Origin: Phosphoribacter sp964558825
GTDB taxonomy: Bacteria; Actinomycetota; Actinomycetes; Actinomycetales; Dermatophilaceae
Reading direction: 5' to 3'
NCBI GenBank assembly: GCA_964558825.1
Contig: CAZLGB010000100.1
Span: 1 to 11,787 of the forward strand
Length of the DNA stretch: 11,787 nucleotides
Both the position numbers and the translations under genes were made by a program. Shown one piece after another: positions 6,236-11,787 of the stretch. The notes below the pieces were generated by a model. It ran no database searches, was not told the DNA's origin, and saw only the letters and a list, made by a program, of their open reading frames with translations. How positions within the stretch are numbered: the first letter of the stretch is position 1; each line of letters begins with the position of its first letter.

Positions 6236-7330
6236 TCACAACTCGACGACCGAGCGCAGCACCTCGCCGCGGTGCATCTTGGCGAAGGCCTCCTCGACGT
6301 CGCCCAACCCGATGCGCTCGGAGACGAAGTCCTCGAGGGGGAAGCGGCCCTGGCGGTAGAGCTCGACGAGCATGGGGAAGTCACGCGAGGGCAGGCAGTC
6401 GCCATACCAGCTCGACTTGAGCGTCCCACCCCGGCCGAAGATGTCGATCATCGGGAGGGTGACCTGCTTGTCCGGCGCGGGGACCCCGACGAGCACGACC
6501 GTGCCGGCGAGGTCACGGGCATAGAAGGCCTGCTCGTAGGTCTCCGGCCCTCCGACGGCCTCGACGACGACATCGGCACCGTGCCCGCCGGTGAGGGCGC
6601 GGATCGCCTCGACCGGGTCGGTCTCCCGGGAGTTGACCGTGTGGGTGGCCCCGAAATGGCGGGCGCCGTCGAGCTTGCGGTCATCGACGTCGACGGCGAC
6701 GATCGTCGTCGCGCCGACGAGCTTGGCGCCGGCGATCGCTGCATTGCCGACGCCGCCGCAGCCGATCACCGCGACGGAGTCCCCCCGATGGACTCCCCCG
6801 GTGTTGACCGCCGCGCCGAAGCCGGCCATGACGCCGCACCCCAGCAGCCCGACGGCACCCGCGTCGGCCTCGGTCACCTTGGTGCACTGACCAGCGGCGA
6901 CGAGGGTCTTCTCGATGAAGGCGCCGATCCCCAGCGCCGGGGACAGCTCGGTGCCCGCCCCATCACCGGAGGCGATGGACATCTTCTGGCGGGCATTGTG
7001 GGTGGCGAAGCAATACCAGGGTTTGCCCTTGAGGCAGGCCCGGCACTGGCCACACACGGCCCGCCAGTTGAGGATGACGAAGTCGCCGGGCGCCACCTCG
7101 GTGACCCCGGGGCCGACGGCCTCCACCACTCCGGCGGCCTCGTGGCCGAGCAGGAAGGGGAAGTCGTCGTTGATGCCGCCCTCGCGATAGTGCAGGTCGG
7201 TGTGGCACACCCCGCAGGCGGAGACCTTGACGACCGCCTCGCCCGGCCCCGGGTCGGGGACGAGGATGTCGACGAGCTCGACCGGCGCGCCCTTGGCCCG
7301 CGCGATCACACCCTTGACCGTCTGCGGCAT
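6236..7330 (-). CDS. mscR: Mycothiol-dependent formaldehyde dehydrogenase (S-hydroxymethylmycothiol dehydrogenase)
   Basis: 364 residues, a medium-chain zinc alcohol dehydrogenase. Formaldehyde and mycothiol form S-hydroxymethylmycothiol, which this enzyme oxidises with NAD+ to S-formylmycothiol; the same enzyme can act as an S-nitrosomycothiol reductase. Catalytic zinc ligands: Cys42 (CGVCHTD), His63-Glu64 (LLGHEAAG) and Cys165 (LLGCGVMAG). Structural zinc ligands: Cys93, Cys96, Cys99 and Cys107. The Rossmann glycine motif is GCGGVG (190-195), followed by the NAD-binding acidic end VAVDVDD. NWRAVCGQCRACLKGKPWYCF and the HNARQKMS segment fit this mycothiol subgroup. Length matches the family (about 361). 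Start: ATG at 7330 with AGGAGG 5 nt upstream. The hydrolase gene follows after 19 nt, and a winged-helix regulator is divergent. Confidence 0.93.
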   Translation of the reverse strand: MPQTVKGVIARAKGAPVELVDILVPDPGPGEAVVKVSACGVCHTDLHYREGGINDDFPFLLGHEAAGVVEAVGPGVTEVAPGDFVILNWRAVCGQCRACLKGKPWYCFATHNARQKMSIASGDGAGTELSPALGIGAFIEKTLVAAGQCTKVTEADAGAVGLLGCGVMAGFGAAVNTGGVHRGDSVAVIGCGGVGNAAIAGAKLVGATTIVAVDVDDRKLDGARHFGATHTVNSRETDPVEAIRALTGGHGADVVVEAVGGPETYEQAFYARDLAGTVVLVGVPAPDKQVTLPMIDIFGRGGTLKSSWYGDCLPSRDFPMLVELYRQGRFPLEDFVSERIGLGDVEEAFAKMHRGEVLRSVVEL

Positions 7331-7487
7331 CCGGCCCTCCTCGACCTCGTAACGGCGTTATTCCGAGATAGCAGACGACACGAGGCGTCGGCGAAGCAAG
7401 GCTTGCCTGGCCTACAGCCGTATTTGCCCAGGTCATCGACCGTTCGGATGGTTTCCCCCCAGGCAAGTCGCCCCTAAGATCGGGGCC
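7331..7487. promoter_or_regulatory. Divergent control region with inverted repeat operator candidate
   Basis: This 157-nt gap separates the dehydrogenase and the regulator. CTTGCCTGG (7402-7410) recurs as its exact reverse complement CCAGGCAAG (7459-7467), and a related TTGCCCAGG lies at 7424-7432. The left copy is part of the odd palindrome GCAAG-G-CTTGC (7396-7406). A further palindrome, TAACG-G-CGTTA (7350-7360), sits 20 nt before the dehydrogenase start codon. The right copy lies just upstream of the regulator's -10 box, where bound protein would block transcription. Binding by the adjacent regulator is inference. Confidence 0.5.
7475..7480 (+). promoter_or_regulatory. Candidate -10 box of a leaderless regulator transcript
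   Basis: TAAGAT ends 7 nt before the GTG start at 7488, and no Shine-Dalgarno sequence is present except the GGGG inside that spacer. Same geometry as before cysS. At the -35 position only a weak TTTCCC (7452-7457) is seen. Confidence 0.55.
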
Positions 7488-7856
7488 GTGCCCTACCCGC
7501 TGTTCGACGAGGTCATCCACGAGCGGACCCGATTGCAGCTCTGCGGGCTGCTCGCCGCCGTGGTCGAGGCTGAGTTCGCCACGCTGCGCGAAAACCTCTC
7601 CATCACCGACTCGGCCCTGTCCAAGCACCTCAAGGCGCTGGAGACGGTCGGCTACGTCGAGAGCCAGCGCCGCCGCGAGGGCGCCCGCACCTTCACGATC
7701 GTCGCGATGACCGACCCCGGCCGGCATGCCTTCTGTGGTCACGTCGCGGCCATCCAGCGGCTGGCCGGGGTCGCCTCGATGCGCGGCAAGGGGGCCGGGG
7801 CGGGGACCAGGGTGCCGCGCAAGCACGTCCCACTGACGCGCCGCCCGGCCGGGTGA
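7488..7856 (+). CDS. Winged-helix transcriptional regulator (ArsR/MarR-like, HTH_34 type)
   Basis: 122 residues with a GTG start (MPYPLFDEVIHERTRLQL). The fold is read from the sequence: an N-terminal helix VIHERTRLQLCGLLAAV, a helix-turn-helix at about residues 31-56 (TLRENLSITDSALSKHLKALETVGYV, with recognition helix DSALSKHLKAL), and a wing (ESQRRREGARTFTIVAMTD). The C-terminus after residue 95 is Gly/Arg/Lys-rich and looks disordered. Two cysteines, Cys19 and Cys83, are present, but no metal-binding CxC pattern. Such small proteins bind DNA as dimers. The gene is divergent from the formaldehyde dehydrogenase, so it may control that operon and itself, and its stop overlaps the amidotransferase start. 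The ligand is unknown; a thiol- or aldehyde-responsive role is speculation. Confidence 0.85.
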   Translation: MPYPLFDEVIHERTRLQLCGLLAAVVEAEFATLRENLSITDSALSKHLKALETVGYVESQRRREGARTFTIVAMTDPGRHAFCGHVAAIQRLAGVASMRGKGAGAGTRVPRKHVPLTRRPAG

Positions 7857-8662
7857 GTCGACCCACGCCCGGCGCCGGCTCCGTTGACCGGGACGGCGCC
7901 GCACCAGTGACTCACCGCGCGATCGCGGTCATCGAGCACCAACCCTCCTGTCCCGCCGGCTGGGTCGGTGACTGGCTGGCCGCCGCGGGCGCCCGCCTGC
8001 AGGTCTTCCGGCCGTATGCCGCCGCGCCCGGCAGCGCCGGCCCCGCCCTGCCGACCGACCCCACGGCATACGCCGGGATCGTCGTGCTGGGCGGCTCGAT
8101 GGGCGCGGGCGATGACACGGCATGCCCCTGGCTGCCGGGCGTGCGCGCGCTCATTCGAGACGCGGCCACCGCGCAGGTCCCCACGCTGGGGATCTGCCTG
8201 GGGCACCAGCTCGCGGCGGTCGCCCTCGGCGGGCGGATCGCCCCCAACCCGCGCGGGCGCTCGATCGGGCTGCTGCCGGTGCAGTGGACGGCCGACGCGA
8301 TCACCGATGCGCTGACCGGCCCGCTCGCCGCGACGGAGGGCCAGCAGCCCGGTCCGGTCGGTGTGCACTGGAACGACGACATCGTCACCGACGTGCCCGC
8401 GGACGCCGTCGTGCTCGCTCGCGCCGCGACGGGCGAGGTGCAGGCCGCGCGCTTCGCCCCGTCGGTGTGGGGTGTGCAATGGCATCCCGAGGTCGGCCCG
8501 GGCATCGCCGCCGACTGGATGCACGAGGACGACGGCGCGCCCCAGTTGCGGGGAGTCGATGTCGGCGCTCACGTGGCCGCCATCGCCGCCGCCGAGCCGG
8601 CGCTGCGCCACAGCTGGGGAGCGCTGGCCCGCCGGTTCGGGCAGCTGTGCCGGGCGTCCTGA
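7853..8662 (+). CDS. Class I glutamine amidotransferase (GMP synthase-like)
   Basis: Up to 269 residues. The triad of class I glutamine amidotransferases is complete: Cys115 in LGICLGHQLA, His211 and Glu213 in VQWHPEV; the early VVLGGSMGAGDD loop also fits. The domain stands alone with no fused synthetase, like the GMP-synthase-like proteins that release ammonia from glutamine or cut gamma-glutamyl bonds; the acceptor is unknown. The listed GTG start overlaps the regulator's stop (GTGA), which would couple translation. The first 18 residues (SRPTPGAGSVDRDGAAP) do not look like domain sequence, so the GTG at 7907 (MTHRAIAVIEH), giving 251 residues, is a good alternative. The two genes are probably co-transcribed. 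A link to the formaldehyde pathway is not shown by anything except this position. Confidence 0.87.
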   Translation: MSRPTPGAGSVDRDGAAPVTHRAIAVIEHQPSCPAGWVGDWLAAAGARLQVFRPYAAAPGSAGPALPTDPTAYAGIVVLGGSMGAGDDTACPWLPGVRALIRDAATAQVPTLGICLGHQLAAVALGGRIAPNPRGRSIGLLPVQWTADAITDALTGPLAATEGQQPGPVGVHWNDDIVTDVPADAVVLARAATGEVQAARFAPSVWGVQWHPEVGPGIAADWMHEDDGAPQLRGVDVGAHVAAIAAAEPALRHSWGALARRFGQLCRAS

Positions 8663-8719
8663 GGGGCACACGGACCAGGATCCAGGGGCTGGTGCAACAG
8701 GCGCCAAGCTGCGACACTT

Positions 8720-8737
8720 ATTAACGATCTAGTTAGT
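8720..8737. promoter_or_regulatory. Imperfect AT-rich palindrome upstream of acyl-CoA dehydrogenase, likely repressor operator
   Basis: TAAC (8722-8725) and GTTA (8732-8735) are symmetric around 8728/8729, with further matching positions at 8720/8737 and 8727/8730. The stretch 8717-8738 is strikingly AT-rich in a very GC-rich window and lies 26 nt before the start codon. TAAC-N6-GTTA symmetry is of the kind bound by TetR-family repressors of acyl-CoA metabolism. No TetR gene lies in the window. The rest of the 8663-8762 gap holds only the GGAG ribosome site (8753-8756). Confidence 0.5.
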
Positions 8738-8762
8738 TCGCTTTCGGCGGCTGGAGACGTCC

Positions 8763-9947
8763 ATGGACTTCACCCTCACCCAGGAACAACGGATGCTCGT
8801 GCGGACCATCCGCCAATTCGTCTACGACGAGCTCATCCCGCTCGAGGACGACATCGAGGCGACCGGGGCGCTGGCCCCCGAGACCGCCCGCGCCATCTTC
8901 GAGAAGTCCCGCGATCTGGGCTTCTATGCGATGAACATCCCTGAGCAGTTCGGCGGCGGCGGGCTCAGCGCCGTCGAGACGATGCTCGTCGAGGAGCAGT
9001 TCGGCCACTGCAAGGACATCCTCATCCGGCGCGCGTTTGGCAACGTCTACGAGGTGCTGCTCGAGGGCGACGAGCACCAGCGCGAGCGCTGGCTGCTGCC
9101 CACGGTCCGGGGCGAGCGGACCTGCTCGATCGCCATCACCGAGCCGCAGGCGGGCTCGGACGCCGCCGGCATCGCCACCCGCGCCATGCGCGATGGCTCG
9201 GGACCCGACGCCGGGTGGATCCTCAATGGCGGCAAGTACTTCGTCAGCGACGGCCTCTTCTCCGACTTCTTCGTCGTTTCGGCCGTCACCGACCCGCAGG
9301 CGCGCCCACGGCATATCTCCCTCTTCCTCGTCGACAAGGCGCTGCCGGGAGTCCGAGTCGGGCAGGACCAGCAGATGATGGGCTTGGCCGGGTCCTCACA
9401 TGTCGAGCTCTTCTTCGACGACGTGCGTCTCGGGCCCGACACGCTCATCGGCGGCGAGGGCAATGGCCTGCGCCTCGCGCTCACCGCCCTGGGTCGGGTG
9501 CGCCTGGCCCAGGTCGGCGCTCGCGCGGTCGGCAAGGCCTCGCGGCTGCTCGGCTATATGGCCGACTACGCCAACCAGCGTGTGCAATTCGGCAAGCCCA
9601 TCGGCCAGTTCCAGCTCGTCCAGGCGATGCTCGCCGACTCGGCCATCGAGATCAACCGCTCGCGGCTGCTGCTGCACCGCGCAGCCGCGGCGCTCGACGC
9701 GGGCGAGGACTATCGCACGTGGATCTCGATGGTCAAGGTCGACGCTGCGGAAACCCTTGGGAGAGTGGCCGATCGGGCCGTGCAGGTCTTCGGCGGCACG
9801 GGCTATACGCATGGTTTCCCGGTCGAGCGGATGTATCGCGACGCGCGCATCTATCGGATCTTCGACGGCACCTCCGAGATCCACCGGACCGTCGTCGCCG
9901 CCGGCGTGCTCAAGGGCGGCGCCAAGACGTGGGACATCGGCGCGTGA
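8763..9947 (+). CDS. Acyl-CoA dehydrogenase
   Basis: 394 residues, the normal length. Start ATG at 8763 with GGAG 6 nt upstream. The FAD enzyme introduces a trans-2 double bond into an acyl-CoA and passes electrons to electron-transfer flavoprotein. Visible in order: an all-alpha N-terminal domain (MDFTLTQEQRMLVRTIRQF), the flavin signature SIAITEPQAGSDAAG, the middle beta domain with GGKYFVSDG, the helical C-domain with RVQFGKPIGQFQLVQ, and the C-terminal signature QVFGGTGYTHGFPVERMYRD followed by RIFDGTSEIHR. In the last motif the usual catalytic glutamate (EGT) is replaced by Asp368. Substrate chain length is not predictable. The CoA-transferase gene follows after 76 nt, so the pair is likely one operon, controlled from the palindrome at 8720-8737. 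Confidence 0.95.
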   Translation: MDFTLTQEQRMLVRTIRQFVYDELIPLEDDIEATGALAPETARAIFEKSRDLGFYAMNIPEQFGGGGLSAVETMLVEEQFGHCKDILIRRAFGNVYEVLLEGDEHQRERWLLPTVRGERTCSIAITEPQAGSDAAGIATRAMRDGSGPDAGWILNGGKYFVSDGLFSDFFVVSAVTDPQARPRHISLFLVDKALPGVRVGQDQQMMGLAGSSHVELFFDDVRLGPDTLIGGEGNGLRLALTALGRVRLAQVGARAVGKASRLLGYMADYANQRVQFGKPIGQFQLVQAMLADSAIEINRSRLLLHRAAAALDAGEDYRTWISMVKVDAAETLGRVADRAVQVFGGTGYTHGFPVERMYRDARIYRIFDGTSEIHRTVVAAGVLKGGAKTWDIGA

Positions 9948-10023
9948 GTCGCCGGCGCCCCTCATGAGCACTCCACCTCGCCAGGCCTCAGCCCCAGCCT
10001 CAGCCTCACCCCCAGGAGCACGT

Positions 10024-11556
10024 ATGCCGCGCAACAAGTTCGTCACCGCGGACCAGGCCGCGGCCCTCATCCCCGACGGCGCAACCGTCGGGCTGATCGG
10101 CGGAGGCGGCGGGCTCATGGAGGCGAGCTGCCTCTTCGCCGCCGTCGAGCGCCGCTTCCTCGCCGGCGGCCACCCGCGCGACCTCACCCTCGTGCACGCC
10201 CTCGGCATCGGTGACAAGGCCGAGCGCGGACTCAACCGCTTCGCCCATGAAGGCTTGGTGCGCAAGGTGATCGGCGGCCACTGGGTGTGGTCGCCGCGGA
10301 TGCAGCAGCTCGCCGCCGACAACGCCATCGAGGCCTACGTGCTGCCCGGCGGGGTCATCGGCCAGCTCTACCGCGAGATCGGCGCCGGCCGCCCGGGCCT
10401 GTTCACCCACGTCGGGCTGGAGACCTTCGTCGACCCGCGCCAGGCAGGTGGGCGGATGAACAGCGCCGCCCGGGACGTGCTCACCGAGGTCCACGAGATC
10501 GACGGCCGCGAGGTGCTGCGCTATCGCCCCTTCCCCGTGCACGTCGCCCTGCTGCGCGGCTCGTATGCCGATGCCGACGGCAACATCTCGCTCCGCCAGG
10601 AGTGCGCCAACCTCGACCAGTTCGACCTCGCTCTCGCGGCCCACAACAGCGGCGGCACGGTCATCGTCCAGGTGCGCACCGCCGTCGATGTCGGCACCAT
10701 CCCCGCCCGCGATGTGCACATCCCCGGCGCCTGGGTCGACGCCGTCGTCGTCGACCCTGAGCAGTCAGCGACCTATGACGTTGCCTACGACCCAACTCTC
10801 ACCGGCGAATTGCGCGGTCCGGTGCCCGACCGCGAGGACGAGCCCTTCTCCGAGCGGATCGCGGTGGCCCGGCGGGCAGCGCTCGAGCTACGCGCGGACG
10901 CGGTCGTCAACTACGGCTTCGGTATGCCGGATCTCGTCGCCCGGATCGTGTCCGAGCGCGGTGACACCGGTCGCTACTACCAGACCATCGAGCACGGGGT
11001 CTATGGCGGTGACCTGCTGACCGGGCGCCTCTTCGGCTTCGGGCGCAACGCCACGGCATACATCCACGGGCCCTCGCAGTTCGACTTCTACGGCGGGGGC
11101 GGGCTGGACCTGGCCTTCCTCGGCTTCGGGGAGTTCGACGCCTCGGGCAATGTCAACGTGTCGATGCTCGGTGGGGTGACCGTGGGGCCTGGAGGCTTCA
11201 TGGACATCGCCGCGAATGCCCGGTCGGTCGTCTTCTGCGGGACCTTCGAGGCCAAGGGGTTGCGCGTGCGCGCGGGCGAGGGACGGCTCATCGTCGACCA
11301 GCCCGGTGCCGTGCCCAAGCTCGTCCGGCAGGTCGACCAGGTGACCTTCTCGGGTCCGCAGGCCGTGGCCCGCGGCCAGCGGGTGCTGTGGGTCACCGAG
11401 CGGGCGGTCTTCCGGCTCACCCCCGAGGGAGTGGAGCTGGCGGAGGTCGCGCCGGGGATCGACGTGCGCACCCAGGTCCTCGACCGGATGGGCTTCACCC
11501 CGCTGGTGCCTCCCGGCGGCCCGGCCGTCATGGACGCGCAGCTCTACCGGGCCTGA
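10024..11556 (+). CDS. Family I acyl-CoA transferase (acetate/propionate CoA-transferase, YdiF/Pct-like)
   Basis: 510 residues. ATG at 10024 with AGGAG (10014-10018) 5 nt upstream; the start MPRNKFVTADQAAALIPDGATV fits the family's N-terminus. The enzyme moves CoA between short-chain acyl-CoA and free acids through a glutamyl-CoA intermediate. Both halves of a fused alpha-beta transferase are present: N-half with VGLIGGGGGLMEA and GGTVIVQVRTAVDVGTIPARDVHIPGA, and C-half with the catalytic motif TIEHGVYGG, nucleophile Glu323, then FDFYGGGGLDLAFLGFGEFDASGNVNVS. Next to the acyl-CoA dehydrogenase it would activate the acid that the dehydrogenase then oxidises; substrate unknown. The stop codon lies in a short degenerate repeat. 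The 76-nt spacer upstream holds only CAGCCTCA-type repeats and the ribosome site. Confidence 0.93.
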   Translation: MPRNKFVTADQAAALIPDGATVGLIGGGGGLMEASCLFAAVERRFLAGGHPRDLTLVHALGIGDKAERGLNRFAHEGLVRKVIGGHWVWSPRMQQLAADNAIEAYVLPGGVIGQLYREIGAGRPGLFTHVGLETFVDPRQAGGRMNSAARDVLTEVHEIDGREVLRYRPFPVHVALLRGSYADADGNISLRQECANLDQFDLALAAHNSGGTVIVQVRTAVDVGTIPARDVHIPGAWVDAVVVDPEQSATYDVAYDPTLTGELRGPVPDREDEPFSERIAVARRAALELRADAVVNYGFGMPDLVARIVSERGDTGRYYQTIEHGVYGGDLLTGRLFGFGRNATAYIHGPSQFDFYGGGGLDLAFLGFGEFDASGNVNVSMLGGVTVGPGGFMDIAANARSVVFCGTFEAKGLRVRAGEGRLIVDQPGAVPKLVRQVDQVTFSGPQAVARGQRVLWVTERAVFRLTPEGVELAEVAPGIDVRTQVLDRMGFTPLVPPGGPAVMDAQLYRA

Positions 11557-11613
11557 TGCCTGCGTTGGCTGATGCCTGAGTGGCCGATGCCTGCGCCTGA
11601 TGCCCGGCCGGCC
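11554..11613. repeat. Degenerate TGATGCCTG tandem repeat
   Basis: Four units start with TGATGCC or CGATGCC at 11554, 11570, 11585 and 11598; the first three continue TGCGTTGGC, TGAGTGGC and TGCGCC, and the fourth reads CGGCC. Unit length shrinks from 16 to 13 nt. The first unit contains the CoA-transferase stop codon. The repeat fills the gap between the convergent CoA-transferase and ispF genes, which is otherwise empty. Confidence 0.6.
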
Positions 11614-11638
11614 TTCAGGCCCGCGAGCCGGCCTGGGC
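11602..11638. terminator. GC-rich hairpin between convergent CoA-transferase and ispF
   Basis: GCCCGGCCGGC (11602-11612) pairs with GCCGGCCTGGGC (11627-11638) over 11 bp with one bulged base, and a 14-nt loop contains the ispF stop. It may end transcription from both sides, although its right arm lies inside the last ispF codons. Confidence 0.45.
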
Positions 11639-11787
11639 CGCCTGGCCCGCCTGGCCCGCCTGGTCCACTGGCACGGCATACACCAGGGCCGTGGCCAGGG
11701 CGGCGATCCCCTCGCCGCGACCGGTGAGCCCCAAGCCATCGGTCGTCGTGCCGGCCACCGCGACCGGAGCGCCGCAGGCCGCCGCCA
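11615..11787 (-). CDS. ispF: 2-C-methyl-D-erythritol 2,4-cyclodiphosphate synthase (C-terminal part)
   Basis: The gene enters from the right edge; 56 residues and the TGA stop (11617-11615) are visible. ACGAPVAVAGTTTDGLGLTG followed by RGEGIAALATAL is the conserved C-terminal region of IspF, the enzyme that cyclises CDP-methylerythritol 2-phosphate with loss of CMP in the non-mevalonate isoprenoid pathway. The family normally ends soon after the ATALV segment. Here a tail of about 20 residues follows, with the low-complexity run DQAGQAGQAAQAGSRA, encoded by repeated GGCCAGGCG units. The gene is on the same strand as cysS and rlmB, but about 10 kb away from cysS. The part before residue 1 of this fragment, with its metal ligands, is outside the window. 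Confidence 0.9.
   Translation of the reverse strand, partial: AAACGAPVAVAGTTTDGLGLTGRGEGIAALATALVYAVPVDQAGQAGQAAQAGSRA

Noticed and set aside
5591..7477. Long plus-strand open frame of 628 codons opposite the hydrolase and dehydrogenase genes
   Set aside because: It is antisense to two genes with complete catalytic motifs, and its translation is low-complexity and shows no family features; high GC content makes such frames common.
9948..10023. Small gene in the spacer between acyl-CoA dehydrogenase and CoA-transferase (ATG at 9964)
   Set aside because: The frame is in phase with the CoA-transferase, but the extra residues (Ser/Pro/Ala-rich, STPPRQASAPASASPPGA) are not family-like and the AGGAG at 10014 favours the start at 10024.
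1..11787. CRISPR array, tRNA, rRNA, transposase, integrase or phage gene
   Set aside because: I looked for spaced repeats, clover-leaf type sequences and recombinase motifs on both strands and found none.

Overview
The window comes from a high-GC chromosome with actinobacterial hallmarks. These are a mycothiol-dependent formaldehyde dehydrogenase, an actinobacterial-type CysS followed directly by an RlmB-type 23S rRNA methyltransferase, a preference for GTG starts, and several TANNNT boxes placed 7 nt before a GTG, as expected for leaderless transcripts. A member of the Micrococcales, perhaps Intrasporangiaceae, is my best guess, but this is inference from general style and not from a marker gene.

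Layout. At the left edge are the N-terminus of rlmB (minus strand, cut by the window) and complete cysS (minus). At the far right is the C-terminus of ispF (minus, cut by the window). In many actinobacteria ispF, cysS and rlmB are adjacent, so the intervening 10 kb looks like a block lying inside a conserved housekeeping cluster. The block holds: (a) an MFS exporter (minus) divergent from a small lipoprotein gene (plus); (b) a secreted phosphoesterase of the acid phosphatase/phospholipase C superfamily (plus), ending at a 16-bp perfect hairpin shared with the convergent next unit; (c) a formaldehyde-detoxification pair on the minus strand, mycothiol-dependent formaldehyde dehydrogenase plus a metallo-beta-lactamase-fold hydrolase; (d) divergent from it, a winged-helix regulator overlapping a class I glutamine amidotransferase gene (plus); (e) an acyl-CoA dehydrogenase and a family I CoA-transferase in a two-gene unit (plus) behind an AT-rich palindrome that looks like a repressor site.

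How the genes work together. The dehydrogenase oxidises S-hydroxymethylmycothiol, and the hydrolase is expected to split the S-formylmycothiol product into formate and mycothiol. The divergent regulator and an inverted repeat between the two promoters suggest local control. The acyl-CoA dehydrogenase and CoA-transferase could together activate and desaturate a short or branched acid, but the substrate cannot be read from the sequence. The exporter, lipoprotein and phosphoesterase are probably separate units.

Nothing in the window looks like a mobile element, phage, CRISPR array, RNA gene or defence system, and I do not see a clearly new multi-gene system. The most unusual sequence-level signal is a strongly over-represented 7-mer, GGCATAC/GTATGCC: 19 copies in 11.8 kb, in several reading frames and at a start codon.
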